The notes under the pieces are model-generated. The model did not search any database. It was not told the origin of the DNA and saw only the letters and a program-made list of their open reading frames with translations. Position numbers and translations under genes: made by a program. 64,000 nt of DNA from Bacillus shivajii (lineage in GTDB: Bacteria > Bacillota > Bacilli > Bacillales > Salisediminibacteriaceae): assembly GCF_020519665.1 (NCBI RefSeq), contig NZ_CP084703.1, positions 310,001-374,000 on the forward strand, written 5' to 3'. This document shows, piece after piece, positions 25,642 to 34,444 of the stretch; within the stretch, counting starts at the first letter, position 1; the number at the start of each line of letters is the position of its first letter.

Positions 25642-26202
25642 TTATCCTGTTATTTCATCAATAATTTCTCCGGCTTTTGAAAGTCCAGTGACAGTGGAAC
25701 CGATTAAATTTTCACCGTCACTAACGAAAAACCAAAATTTTTCTCCTGGTCGATATTCAATGACTTGCGCTTCGTACTCATTGTCATTCTTCGTTTTAAT
25801 TTGAACAACGTCTATTTTAGGGTCAGTAATCTTTCCACTTAATAAATCGGTGTAGTCGTTAAACCCTTGTTTTTCTAAGTTAGAGAATGTCCAGTTCAAA
25901 GGGTAATCTTTAGATATATAACTTGCTGAGCCACCAGCAGATTGCCAATTAAACAGCTTTTGTTGCAATGCGACATTACCAAAGTATTTGTACTCATGAG
26001 TTGCGCGTTCGTAAAACGCAATCGCCTTACGATCATTCAAAAATTCAATATGAATGACTTCCGTTGAAGGGTCATTCTGAGATGCGATGACTACCTCCTT
26101 GATGTCGTGAACATCATCTGAAAAGCCGACATTGAAAATGAGCCCAGTAACGACAAGGATAGAGAGAGATAAAAAGATGATGAGTTTCAATTTTAATGTC
26201 AT
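25642..26202 (-). CDS. Membrane-anchored extracytoplasmic protein of unknown function
   Basis: The protein has 186 residues from the ATG after AGGCGGTGC. One N-terminal hydrophobic helix (about residues 4-24) is an uncleaved anchor or signal peptide. The rest is a soluble beta-rich domain with IHIEFLNDRKAIAFYERATHEYKYFG near residue 50. No catalytic motif was recognised. It lies upstream of the low-complexity gene on the same strand, about 100 bp apart, and could be co-transcribed with it. Confidence 0.65.
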   Translation of the reverse strand: MTLKLKLIIFLSLSILVVTGLIFNVGFSDDVHDIKEVVIASQNDPSTEVIHIEFLNDRKAIAFYERATHEYKYFGNVALQQKLFNWQSAGGSASYISKDYPLNWTFSNLEKQGFNDYTDLLSGKITDPKIDVVQIKTKNDNEYEAQVIEYRPGEKFWFFVSDGENLIGSTVTGLSKAGEIIDEITG

Positions 26203-26303
26203 AAACGGCACCGCCTATATTCGTGTTTTACGAGTGAATGTACTCTATCATTTGATACTATCGTATTATAATTGAAATATCTAATCTTCGATGGAGGGAG
26301 AAC

Positions 26304-26507
26304 ATGGTTATTACAAAAGACATGCCTGTTTCAGGAATTGCAAATAGCTGGCCGGAGACGATTGTCGTTTTTGAAAAATATAAGATTGCACCAAAAACAA
26401 ATCAAGCATTAAAGGCATTTGAAAAAGGTGAGGAGCTAAAGCAGCTGATCAAAGAAATAAATGCAGCTATTGGAAGCTCTGAAGTAACGTGTGTCGAGGG
26501 AGGGTGA
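26304..26507 (+). CDS. DUF1858-domain small protein
   Basis: The protein has 67 residues from an ATG after GATGGAGGGAG. ITKDMPVSGIANSWPETIVVFEKYKI, followed by a helix with ELKQLIKEINAAI, is the DUF1858 fold. This fold is also found at the N-terminus of the iron-sulfur repair protein ScdA/YtfE in some bacteria. Free-standing copies are common in Bacillus. It lacks the usual Cys before the Lys-Ile motif and carries only one Cys, near its C-terminus. Confidence 0.75.
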   Translation: MVITKDMPVSGIANSWPETIVVFEKYKIAPKTNQALKAFEKGEELKQLIKEINAAIGSSEVTCVEGG

Positions 26508-26668
26508 CGTGTGAAAAAATAATGGCACTGGATGTGTCATAAAAAGAATAAAAGGGATTTGGCTGTTTATGTAAAATATATACAATATAAGACCACATTT
26601 TATTGGAATGATTTATAAGCTTCGAACGCATGAATTGTGTTCATGGCTATTATTTTGGGGGGGATATT

Positions 26669-27355
26669 TTGTATAAGCGGTTAATCATTTTTGGATTATT
26701 GTTCGTTATGTTTAGTGCGTGTTCAAATAGTGAAGAAAAAGTGGGTGCGTTAGAAGGGGAATTGGCGGACCTTTATGCGAAATTAGATGAGCGCGAAAAT
26801 GAACTAGATGAAGCTCATCGACAGTTGGAAGGTCAACAACAAGATCTTAAGGAAGCAATTCAACAATTAGAAGGTCAAGAAGGATATGAAGATGAGTATA
26901 TTAAAATTTCCAAAGAGGAAGCCCCAAGATTATGGAGAGATGCGGATACTCAAATTTGGGAATATGTCAGGGATTTTTCAATGACTGAAGAAAATGGCTG
27001 GATGCGTGGAACTACCGAATGGCGTGATTGGGAAGGGGACGCGGATCATTTTTATCTCCCTACGGATGAAAGCTGGGAAACACCGACTGCATTAATGTAT
27101 GAATGGATGTTGGAAGAAGAAACGATGAGTTGGTTAGGGTTAGATGTGTGGGAAACAACGTTAAGAATAGAATACCCTAGTGAATATAAAGCAGTTGGAT
27201 ATATTTTAAATTACGGTTTCAAGGATGATTCGGTAGCTGGAAGGGACATGAAACTGACCATGCACCAAAATAAAGCTTACTGGTATTTAGATGAAGTAAA
27301 AGTGCGTGACCAGTGTGCAAGAAATGTAAGTGAAGATAAAGACTTATGTTCGTAA
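26669..27355 (+). CDS. Lipoprotein with coiled-coil segment
   Basis: The probable start is the TTG at 26669, a few nt after GGGGGGGAT. It gives LYKRLIIFGLLFVMFSAC, a short lipoprotein signal peptide with the lipobox FSAC. A Glu/Leu/Gln-rich coiled coil with two EGQ phrases follows (about residues 30-75). The soluble domain after it is rich in Trp and acidic residues (WRDWEGDADHF, WMLEEETMSWLGLD). Three Cys near the C-terminus may form a disulfide. It should be anchored outside the membrane. The function is unknown. Confidence 0.7.
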   Translation: MYKRLIIFGLLFVMFSACSNSEEKVGALEGELADLYAKLDERENELDEAHRQLEGQQQDLKEAIQQLEGQEGYEDEYIKISKEEAPRLWRDADTQIWEYVRDFSMTEENGWMRGTTEWRDWEGDADHFYLPTDESWETPTALMYEWMLEEETMSWLGLDVWETTLRIEYPSEYKAVGYILNYGFKDDSVAGRDMKLTMHQNKAYWYLDEVKVRDQCARNVSEDKDLCS

Positions 27356-27365
27356 TAAGAAGAAG

Positions 27366-27404
27366 AGGCATTAGAGAGATCGATCTCTCTAATGCCTTTT
27401 GTTA
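27366..27404. terminator. Strong hairpin terminator between convergent genes
   Basis: AGGCATTAGAGAGATC pairs perfectly with GATCTCTCTAATGCCT, followed by TTTGTTATT. It serves the lipoprotein gene and lies against the 3' end of the minus-strand permease. Confidence 0.85.
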
Positions 27405-28353
27405 TTCCTTCGGTTAAGCGATAAAAGCACGTGTGTGACCCCGGCTAAAAGAGGGAGTTCAAGTAATGGACCGACAATTAACGTCAATGCGATCAGCGGT
27501 TGGTCAGGAAACGCCGTCATCGCGATCGCTAGTGCTATCGGCGAATTTCTAGCGAGCGTCGTGATACTTAAACTTACTTTGTCACTCTTAGGGAGGTTGA
27601 TGAGCCGCCCGATTTGTTGAACGCCGATAAAGTTAATGAGAAAGAATAGGAAGATTGGCACAACCATTTTTAACATGAGATCGAGGTTTTCCACTAACAG
27701 ATGCCCTTGCGAAGCGAACATTGCGACAATCGCCAAGCTTAGAAAAATGATCGGGAGACTCTCTGCATAAGATAATATTTTTTCGCGAGAAGATGATCGA
27801 GTTTTTAACCATGCATTTGTAAGAGCAGCGAGAAGAAGCGGGAGAATGACGATGATTACAACACTTTGAGCTAACGTCATCATGTCGACAACACCCGTTT
27901 CACCATAAAACATCCATAAATAAATAGGTAATAATGCAACTTGCAATAATAGGTTGACTGGTAATATCGCAGTAGATAAGGCAACATTCCCCCGCGCCAT
28001 CCTTGTAAAAATTAAGTACCAATCCGTACAAGGGGTGACAAGTAGCATGATGAGCCCGATCGCAAGTGCTGGGTGGTTGGGCAGAAACAAAGACGCCAAG
28101 ATCCACGCAAGAATTGGAGTCCAAATAAAGTTAATCACGACACGACGGATGTATACGTAAACCTCATGTTTTTAAATGACTCTCGTATTTTCGCCAATGG
28201 AATTTGTAAGAAGGTTAAGTAAAGCATGATGACGAGCATTGGTGTGATCACTGTTTCGGCATTTATGTGAATCACATGAACTTGGCCGAAAGCAATGCCG
28301 ATTAGTACGGCAAATAATATTATAAATGTATAGAATCTCTCAATGATATTCAT
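27389..28353 (-). pseudogene. Arsenite-type (BASS/ACR3-like) efflux permease, frameshifted
   Basis: The permease reads in two frames. Codons from 28353 give 72 residues ending KNMRFTYTSVVS then stop. The continuation INFIWTPILAWILASLFLP runs from 28138 to 27389. At the break the minus strand has TCGTG twice in tandem (28136-28145 on the plus strand). Removing one copy restores TSVVINFIW, as in relatives. The second part has TPCTDWYLIFT, with the conserved Cys used for oxyanion transport, and nine or ten helices overall. No arsR or arsC neighbour was seen. The gene is either inactivated, phase-variable or a sequencing error. Confidence 0.78.
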
Positions 28354-28535
28354 TTCGAATAAGCTCCATTTTAATAATGTTGTTTCTTATTTTAGCATAG
28401 CAGATGTTTAATATTATAGGTTTCTACATAGTTTGTGAGTAGAGATCTCTGATATCTAGTTAACATAACGTATACTAATCACAATTTAAAAGGTGTGAAA
28501 GTTATGTGACAGTATGGTACATATTATTGCTTTAT

Positions 28536-28588
28536 ATACCCTATGTGGTATCATTTTAATTGTAACAAAACATACCACTAGGGGTAAT
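28536..28588 (+). promoter_or_regulatory. Two CstR-like operators upstream of the CoA-disulfide reductase fusion
   Basis: ATACCCTATGTGGTAT (28536-28551) and ATACCACTAGGGGTAAT (28572-28588) are both ATACC-N6-GG(G)GTAT-type inverted repeats, the pattern bound by CstR/CsoR repressors. They lie within 80 bp of the start codon and resemble the operators near 37105 and 43331. Confidence 0.72.
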
Positions 28589-28611
28589 GAAGTGGTTTAG
28601 GAGGTTTTATC

Positions 28612-30573
28612 ATGAGTAAAAAAATTGTTATTGTCGGCGGAGTAGCAGGTGGTGCGACTGCTGCAGCGCGTTTAAGAAGATTAGATGAAAAATCACAAAT
28701 TGTGATGTTTGAAAAAGGAGAATATATTTCGTTCGCCAATTGTGGCTTACCTTATTACATTGGGGAAACGATCCAAGACCGCGAAAAGTTACTTGTTCAA
28801 ACAGTGGAAGGCATGTCGAAAAAATTCAATATGGATATTCGTAACTTGAGTGAAGTGACAGCGATCGACCGTGAGAAGAAAACGGTAACGATAAGAAAAG
28901 TGGACACAGGCGAAACGTACAAGGAGTCATATGATGAGCTTGTATTATCTCCAGGTGCTCGTCCGATCGTACCGCCAATTCCTGGTTTAAACGAAACGAA
29001 AGCAGCCTTCACATTGCGGAATGTTCCTGATACAGATCGCATTAAAGGTTATGTTGACGAAGAAAATCCGAAGCGGGCTGTCGTTGTCGGTGGTGGATTT
29101 ATTGGGCTCGAGATGGCAGAAAACTTATATGATCGTGGTGTCGAAGTAACGGTTGTTGAAATGGGTAATCAAGTCATGGCGCCGCTTGATTATGAAATGG
29201 CATCGATCATTCACCGTCATCTTGAAGATAAAGGGGTCAACCTTATTTTAGAAGATGGTGTAGCTGCTTTCGAAAATGAAGGAAAGAAAGTGATCACGCA
29301 ATCTGGACAAGAAATTGATACAGATATGATCATTTTATCGATTGGCGTTCGTCCAGAAAATGAGCTTGCTGTAAATGCAGGACTAGATGTCGGTGAACGT
29401 GGTGGAATTATTGTAAATGACTTTTTACAAACAAGCGATCCACACATTTACGCGATTGGTGATGCCATTGAAGTGAAAGATTATATCAACGGCAAACCGA
29501 CAATGATTCCATTAGCTTGGCCAGCGAATCGCCAAGGGCGTCTAGTTGCTGGGAACATTTATGGGAAAGGTGAAAAATATAACGGAACATTAGGAACATC
29601 GATTGCAAAAGTGTTTGATTATGCAGTTTCTGCAACGGGAAACAACGAAAAAACATTACAACGTCTTGGCATTCCATATGAAGTGATTCATATTCACCCA
29701 GGCTCTCATGCAGGGTACTATCCAGGTGCTTCAGCGATTGCGTTAAAACTTGTTTTTGATAAAGAATCAGGAAAGATTTATGGCGCACAAGCTGTCGGAA
29801 AAACTGGGGTAGATAAGCGAATTGATGTCATTGCGACTGCGATTAAAGGTGGCTTAACAGTAGAAGACTTACCGGATTTAGAACTCGCTTATGCACCACC
29901 GTATTCTTCAGCGAAAGATCCAGTAAATATGGCAGGGTATGTTGCGACAAATGTGATGGATGATGTACTTGAAACGGTGCAATGGAACGAAATTGATGAG
30001 TTGATTGAAAAAGGTGAAACGGTTATTGATGTGCGTACGCCAATCGAGGTTGAAGCAGGATATATTGAAGGCGCAAAAAATATTCCACTTGATGACTTAC
30101 GTGATCGATTAAATGAGTTACCGAAGGATCAAACCGTTTATGTCTATTGTCAAGTCGGTTTGAGAGGTTACTTGGCGACTCGAGTTTTACAAGAAAACGG
30201 TTATCACGTGAAAAATTTAGATGGTGGTTGGAAAACGTATTCTGCCGTGTATCGAAAAAACGAAGTGCTATCCGATTCTATCAATGATAATGGTGTAAAT
30301 ACTGAAAGTGAAGAAAGTGCAGTAAATAAGAATGCGGAAAATGATTTAACTCCAGATCATTCTATTGACGTTACTGGCATACAATGCCCTGGTCCCCTGA
30401 TGAATGTGAATAAGACGGTAAAAGAATTATCAAGCGGCCAAGTCTTAGAAGTTACCGCGACAGATTCGAACTTCACAAGAGATGTATCATCATGGTGTGA
30501 AAAGAATGGTCATGTCATTCTTAAAGAAAGCAGTACTCAAGAGTACAATACGGTTTTCATCCAAAAAGGATAA
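28612..30573 (+). CDS. CoA-disulfide reductase-rhodanese-TusA triple fusion
   Basis: Residues 1-450 form a pyridine-nucleotide disulfide oxidoreductase: FAD site IVGGVAGGATAAARLRR, active Cys44 in SFANCGLPYYIGE, NAD site VVGGGFIGLEMAENL and ending VNMAGYVATNV. Residues about 460-560 are a rhodanese with Cys513 in VYCQVGLRGY. After a Ser/Asn-rich linker, residues about 580-653 are a TusA domain with Cys592 in IQCPGPL. CoADR-rhodanese enzymes reduce CoA disulfide or persulfide and polysulfide with NAD(P)H. The added TusA domain suggests sulfane sulfur is handed on internally. Two CstR-like operators precede it, so it probably belongs to the persulfide regulon of the 37-49 kb island. The start ATG follows TTAGGAGG. 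Confidence 0.92.
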   Translation: MSKKIVIVGGVAGGATAAARLRRLDEKSQIVMFEKGEYISFANCGLPYYIGETIQDREKLLVQTVEGMSKKFNMDIRNLSEVTAIDREKKTVTIRKVDTGETYKESYDELVLSPGARPIVPPIPGLNETKAAFTLRNVPDTDRIKGYVDEENPKRAVVVGGGFIGLEMAENLYDRGVEVTVVEMGNQVMAPLDYEMASIIHRHLEDKGVNLILEDGVAAFENEGKKVITQSGQEIDTDMIILSIGVRPENELAVNAGLDVGERGGIIVNDFLQTSDPHIYAIGDAIEVKDYINGKPTMIPLAWPANRQGRLVAGNIYGKGEKYNGTLGTSIAKVFDYAVSATGNNEKTLQRLGIPYEVIHIHPGSHAGYYPGASAIALKLVFDKESGKIYGAQAVGKTGVDKRIDVIATAIKGGLTVEDLPDLELAYAPPYSSAKDPVNMAGYVATNVMDDVLETVQWNEIDELIEKGETVIDVRTPIEVEAGYIEGAKNIPLDDLRDRLNELPKDQTVYVYCQVGLRGYLATRVLQENGYHVKNLDGGWKTYSAVYRKNEVLSDSINDNGVNTESEESAVNKNAENDLTPDHSIDVTGIQCPGPLMNVNKTVKELSSGQVLEVTATDSNFTRDVSSWCEKNGHVILKESSTQEYNTVFIQKG

Positions 30574-30590
30574 TACCAATACCTTTTCAC

Positions 30591-30625
30591 AATAAACCCC
30601 AGGTGCCTGGCACCTGGGGTTTATT
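30591..30625. repeat. Perfect 17-bp palindrome with GGTGCC-T-GGCACC core
   Basis: AATAAACCCCAGGTGCC, a single central T, and the exact reverse complement. It lies 18 bp after the reductase-fusion stop. It may work as a terminator hairpin, although the following T-run is weak. Confidence 0.85.
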
Positions 30626-30640
30626 GGATGATTTGAAGAG

Positions 30641-30682
30641 GGAGAGGTACGTACTAAACAAACGTTTGTTTAACTATTTTTT
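30641..30682. repeat. Conserved palindromic block, copy 2
   Basis: GAGGTACGTACTAAACAAAC and GTTTGTTTAACTATTTTTTG, with TAAACAAACGTTTGTTTA at 30655-30672. Copy 1 is at 18012 and copy 3 at 55605. This copy lies between two GGTGCC-core palindromes. Confidence 0.85.
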
Positions 30683-30784
30683 GATGTTTTTTGTATCGAT
30701 TCGTCATGAATCATACCTGATTGTTTTAGTAATTGATCGAGGTGTCGAATGATGGATGAGGTTTAAAACGAAAACAACAAAGAA

Positions 30785-30829
30785 AACCCAGTATTAACTA
30801 GGTGCCAGGCACCTAGTTAATGCTGGGTT
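30785..30829. repeat. 22-bp palindrome with GGTGCC-A-GGCACC core
   Basis: The arms run from 30785 to 30806 and from 30808 to 30829 with one mismatch. The centre is AACTAGGTGCC-A-GGCACCTAGTT. The outer arms differ completely from those of the palindrome at 30591, but the 13-bp core is the same. Confidence 0.85.
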
Positions 30830-30860
30830 ATTTAAATGTTTGTAATGGTATCGTGTTTTG

Positions 30861-31094
30861 TTATGAATCTTTCAATATTCGTTTTTTTGTTTTAAATTCT
30901 TCTTCGCTTATCTCACCTCGTGCATAGCGCTCTTCTAATATTTGTAAGCTTGTTTTTTCTTCATTTTGCTTTGGACGAGTGAAACTTTGGAAGAGATAGA
31001 CGATCAAGTATACAAAACCAACGAGAAGGGCGATTTGAAAGAGCATTCCAAATATGCCCCATCCTCCGAAACCAACACCATATCCATGCATCAT
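30861..31094 (-). CDS. Small SHOCT-domain membrane protein
   Basis: The protein has 77 residues with a start ATG (31094 or 31091) after CGAGGTGACTTTTC. The N-terminus is Gly/Met-rich (MMHGYGVGFGGWGIFGM), followed by one helix at about residues 18-38. The C-terminus has the SHOCT signature LQILEERYARGEISEEEFKTKKRIL. Such proteins are common near copper and other stress genes in Bacillus. No partner is fused here. Confidence 0.8.
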   Translation of the reverse strand: MMHGYGVGFGGWGIFGMLFQIALLVGFVYLIVYLFQSFTRPKQNEEKTSLQILEERYARGEISEEEFKTKKRILKDS

Positions 31095-31295
31095 GAAAAG
31101 TCACCTCGTATTTGCACAACCTTTTTTTAAGTGAAGGTTGGCTTCGTAAACCTCTTAGGGTATACAACTGATTGTAAATGATAATTATAAAGAAAGTATG
31201 AACACAGAAAATAAAGTTTTAAAAAGTAAACGTAAAATGTTATAACCGGTTTAAACAATGAAGCTCTGACTCAAACAGCCAGAGCTCCATGAAAA

Positions 31296-31550
31296 TCATT
31301 CATTGCCAAAGTTTGAACCCATCATACCTGGCCCTCGGTTACCATCTTCACCATGACACGCATTATACATTGACTCTAGGTCATCATCAGACCAGTTTGG
31401 GTGCATTTGTTGCATAAACGGTAACATTTCTTCAAATTTAGGGACTCCATCTTCAAACCCAGGGAAACCATCTTCGCTAGCAGCTACAATCGATGCACCA
31501 GCCCCAAATACTAAACCTAGTGAAAGTACACCAATAATCATTTTTTTCAT
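31296..31550 (-). CDS. Small secreted Met/His/acidic protein
   Basis: The protein has 84 residues from an ATG after AAAGGAGATGATG. A signal peptide (MKKMIIGVLSLGLVFGAGAS) has a likely cleavage after VAA. The mature part has MLPFMQQMHPNWSDDDLESM and NACHGEDGNRGPGMMG, with one Cys, two His and several Met. That is compatible with soft-metal binding. It is divergent from the two-component system that starts at 31980, so it may be a target or accessory of that system. Confidence 0.7.
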   Translation of the reverse strand: MKKMIIGVLSLGLVFGAGASIVAASEDGFPGFEDGVPKFEEMLPFMQQMHPNWSDDDLESMYNACHGEDGNRGPGMMGSNFGNE

Positions 31551-31721
31551 GTTTCATCATCTCCTTTGTTTTTCTACCTTCATTTTAACCACGAGAAATA
31601 AAGAAGGAATGAAGAAGATATGAAGAAGTTATGTAGATTTTCTTTCGCATGCTGACGCTATTGAATCGTATGATATACTTTTTTCAACAGATAAAAAAGT
31701 ATAAGATTTTTGTCCTGGATA

Positions 31722-31960
31722 GTTGTCTAGCTCAGCGTCCTATCGACGTGAGAAACTTCCCTCACCTCGTCTACGATAAGTCGAGAATGAAAGGCTGACG
31801 TCTTTCAACTCTCCTTTATCTCACTCGGCTCAGTCCAGTTTTCATCGTCGGGAGCGACAAACGAAACTTCTTCGAACAAGCTGTGAGCTGTCTCGACGGA
31901 TAAACTACGAAGCATAACTTGTAGAGGAAGAGACAAGGGCGCTTGCGCTTTTCTTATAAT
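31722..31960. repeat. Bacillus-type dispersed intergenic repeat
   Basis: The element opens with TTGTCTAGCTCAGCGTCC, carries several internal inverted motifs (GACGTGAG, AAGGCTGACG, CTTTCAACTC) and closes with AGGGCGCTTGCGCTTTTCTT. These ends are typical of a repeat seen between genes in many Bacillus genomes. It lies immediately upstream of the response regulator gene, leaving about 20 bp for its leader. Confidence 0.7.
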
Positions 31961-31979
31961 AGAATGGAGAGGGTCATTC

Positions 31980-32690
31980 ATGGCGATAAAAGTGTTTATT
32001 GTAGAAGATGAACCGATGATCATTGAAGTTTTAAAAGCTTATCTCGAAAAGGCAAACTATGAAGTAGAATGGTCAGAAAACGGGAAAGAAGGCTTGGAGA
32101 GGATCAAGTCAACCAACCCAGACTTTATCATTCTCGATTTAATGTTACCGGATATGCCAGGTGAAGAAATTTGCAAGCAAATCCGCCAAACGTCAGATAC
32201 ACCGATCATGATGTTAACAGCAAAAACGCAAGAAGAGGATCGAATTGAGGGTATTGTCATTGGTGCAGATGATTACGTCACAAAACCGTTTAGTCCCCGT
32301 GAAGTGATTGTTCGGATGGAAGCGATATTACGTCGGACGAATACGTTGAATAAAATGGACGTCTTTTCTTTTAACGATAAAGAGCTAGTCATTGATATAA
32401 AAAAGAAAGAAGTCACTCTTGAGGGCGAATGGGTAGCCTTAACACCGATTGAATATAACTTATTAGTCGCAATGGCGAAGTACCCTGGCCGTGTATTTAG
32501 TCGTGCTGATTTATTAACGGGCATTCAAGACGACGGTTTTTATGAAGGGTACGAACGAAGTGTTGATGTCCACATTAAAAACCTTAGAAAAAAGATTGAA
32601 AAAGACACAAAACATCCAAAGTATATTGTAACGGTGTTTGGTATGGGCTATAAGTTTGGAGGCAAACGGGATGCTTCGTACTCTTCATAG
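31980..32690 (+). CDS. OmpR-family response regulator
   Basis: The protein has 236 residues. The receiver domain starts VFIVEDEPMIIEVLKAYLEK, with the phosphoacceptor Asp in DFIILDLMLPDMPGEE and the conserved Lys in DDYVTKPFSPRE. The winged-helix output domain ends DVHIKNLRKKIEKDTKHPKY then VTVFGMGYKF. Its 3' end overlaps the sensor kinase gene by 20 bp, so the pair is coupled. Targets are unknown; the divergent Met/His-rich secreted protein is a candidate. Confidence 0.92.
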   Translation: MAIKVFIVEDEPMIIEVLKAYLEKANYEVEWSENGKEGLERIKSTNPDFIILDLMLPDMPGEEICKQIRQTSDTPIMMLTAKTQEEDRIEGIVIGADDYVTKPFSPREVIVRMEAILRRTNTLNKMDVFSFNDKELVIDIKKKEVTLEGEWVALTPIEYNLLVAMAKYPGRVFSRADLLTGIQDDGFYEGYERSVDVHIKNLRKKIEKDTKHPKYIVTVFGMGYKFGGKRDASYSS

Positions 32691-34035
32691 TAGACTGTTA
32701 ACTTCATTTCTTGCGCTTTCATTAGGAGGAATCTTCCTCGTTGCCATTGCGATTTTTTTCGGTGTTCAAGAAACGTTTGATGAATATTTAGCGACGAATC
32801 GTGAGGCACAAATTTCTACTCTCACTGAAGAAATAGAGAGCGATCTTCAAACAGAAGGAGCCCTAAGTGATTCGACGATCATGTTAATGCATCATTACGG
32901 TTTTGAAGACCAATTGTACTTTCAACTATATACTCTTGATGGAGAACTTTTGCTTGATTCTGCTGAAATGGGTGGAATGAGAAGCCATATGATGGGCGCG
33001 TCACAAAGGGATGTAGATCTTGAATCGGATATGTTCGACGAAAAGTCATACCCATTAATCGTTAATGGTGAAGAGGTTGCCACGATCATTGCGTATTACC
33101 CTGCCACATTTTTAACAGCGGATATTGAGTTTCTTACTCAGTTTAATAAGTATTTAATAGGTGCAGTGATTATTATGACAGCATTATCGTTGATCCTTAG
33201 CTTTGTTTTTTCTAAGAGGTTAACGAGAGGTTTGAAAAAAATCAGTCAAGCGACGAATGCATTAAAGCGACATCAATTAAAAACAAGAATTCCTGAAGGG
33301 CATGAAGTAAAAGAAATCGAGGAATTATCGAAAGGGTTTAATGAACTCGCAGAATCCTTAAATAAAGGGGAGCAACTGCGGAGGCAGTTCACAAGTGACC
33401 TCGCTCATGAATTAAGAACGCCGCTCGCAACATTGCGAAGTCAACTTGAGTCGATGCAAGACGGAATATTTGAACCAACAGAAGAAAGGCTTGGGCAATG
33501 TCACCAAGAACTCATGAGGCTTGTACGGCTTGTTAATGAAATGGAAAAATTACATGCAGCAGAAAACCCTCAACTACAGCTTTATATTGAGGAGTTAAAT
33601 GTTGAGGATTTACTAAGTTCGTTGTATGAACGGTTTAAGCCATCGTTTGAAGCAAAAGGGATTACTTTTACGCTAGGTGAGACAACAGCAAACACTTTCT
33701 ATGCAGACCAGGACCGTTTCATCCAAATCATGACCAACTTGCTTAATAATGCGTTGAAGTACACAGACGAGGGTGATGAAGTCGAATTATCAGCGTTTCA
33801 TAGTGAAGAAGGAACTCAGTTTATTGTGAAAGATACGGGGCAAGGAATGACTGAAGAAGAGCTCAATCATATTTATGAACGATTCTTCCGTGGTGAAAAA
33901 TCGAGAAACCGTAAAACAGGTGGGCTCGGGATCGGCCTTTCGATTGTAAAAGCACTTATTGATGCGCATAAAGGAAGTATCCAAGTTGAAAGTAACAAGG
34001 GCGTCGGAACAACGGTAACGGTCACGTTCAAGTAA
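32671..34035 (+). CDS. Sensor histidine kinase, HAMP type
   Basis: The start ATG at 32671 follows TTTGGAGGC; 454 residues. Transmembrane helix 1 lies near residues 8-28. An extracellular domain of about 125 residues contains MLMHHYGFEDQLYF and AEMGGMRSHMMGAS. Helix 2 (about 155-178) is followed by HAMP, the H-box FTSDLAHELRTPLATL (His246), the N-box LLNNALKYTDEG and the G-boxes VKDTGQGM and GGLGIGLSIV. The Met/His clusters outside the membrane would suit a copper or other soft-metal signal, but that is inference. Confidence 0.9.
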   Translation: MLRTLHSRLLTSFLALSLGGIFLVAIAIFFGVQETFDEYLATNREAQISTLTEEIESDLQTEGALSDSTIMLMHHYGFEDQLYFQLYTLDGELLLDSAEMGGMRSHMMGASQRDVDLESDMFDEKSYPLIVNGEEVATIIAYYPATFLTADIEFLTQFNKYLIGAVIIMTALSLILSFVFSKRLTRGLKKISQATNALKRHQLKTRIPEGHEVKEIEELSKGFNELAESLNKGEQLRRQFTSDLAHELRTPLATLRSQLESMQDGIFEPTEERLGQCHQELMRLVRLVNEMEKLHAAENPQLQLYIEELNVEDLLSSLYERFKPSFEAKGITFTLGETTANTFYADQDRFIQIMTNLLNNALKYTDEGDEVELSAFHSEEGTQFIVKDTGQGMTEEELNHIYERFFRGEKSRNRKTGGLGIGLSIVKALIDAHKGSIQVESNKGVGTTVTVTFK

Positions 34036-34120
34036 AATCGTAAAGTATCACAAATATCCAGGTGTCTAATACATGGATATTTAATCCATATCGTTAAATG
34101 AAGAAGTTCATTATAAAACT

Positions 34121-34180
34121 TCCCATAAAACAAACAAAGATTCTCCGATGAATTCTTGCTTGTTTTATGGGATTTTTTGT
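34121..34180 (+). terminator. Terminator after the kinase gene
   Basis: TCCCATAAAACAA pairs with TTGTTTTATGGGA across a long loop, then TTTTTTG follows. A second hairpin (AAATATCCA / TGGATATTT) lies just upstream at 34052-34083. Confidence 0.75.
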
Positions 34181-34366
34181 TTAGCTCTTGTTATTATTGT
34201 TGTGTTTTTTTAATGATTTTCGAAACATCTTTCGTCTGATTGACGAAGTTTTTACGCGACCTTTACCACCACAATCTTCACATTTAACCTCTTGCTTAAA
34301 GAAAAACATATTTTTTTCTACAGTTCCCTTACCTTCACACGTCCAACAGATTGTCCAGAGAGCCAT
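34181..34366 (-). CDS. Small DnaJ-type zinc-finger protein
   Basis: The protein has 61 residues. Two CxxCxGxG motifs, CWTCEGKG and CEDCGGKG, are separated by 21 residues and can chelate one zinc as in the DnaJ central domain. A basic tail (RRKMFRKSLKKHNNNNK) follows. An AGGAG site lies upstream at somewhat long spacing. Free-standing proteins of this kind occur in Bacillus with unknown roles. Confidence 0.65.
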   Translation of the reverse strand: MALWTICWTCEGKGTVEKNMFFFKQEVKCEDCGGKGRVKTSSIRRKMFRKSLKKHNNNNKS

Positions 34367-34444
34367 GTATGCACAGTCAACTCCTATTTGTCAGGTTGGA
34401 TTTCTCTCATTTAATCGTAACATAGTGGCTTTTTTCTTTCTAAG

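Noticed and set aside
25187-25804. 205-codon plus-strand frame
   Set aside because: It runs antisense through two supported minus-strand genes; its Val/Ile/Pro repeats are the complement of the NNNWN repeat DNA.
31176-31190. PerR/Fur-like box AAATGATAATTATAA upstream of the SHOCT gene
   Set aside because: Only about 12 of 15 positions match a PerR box in AT-rich DNA, with no clear promoter beside it.
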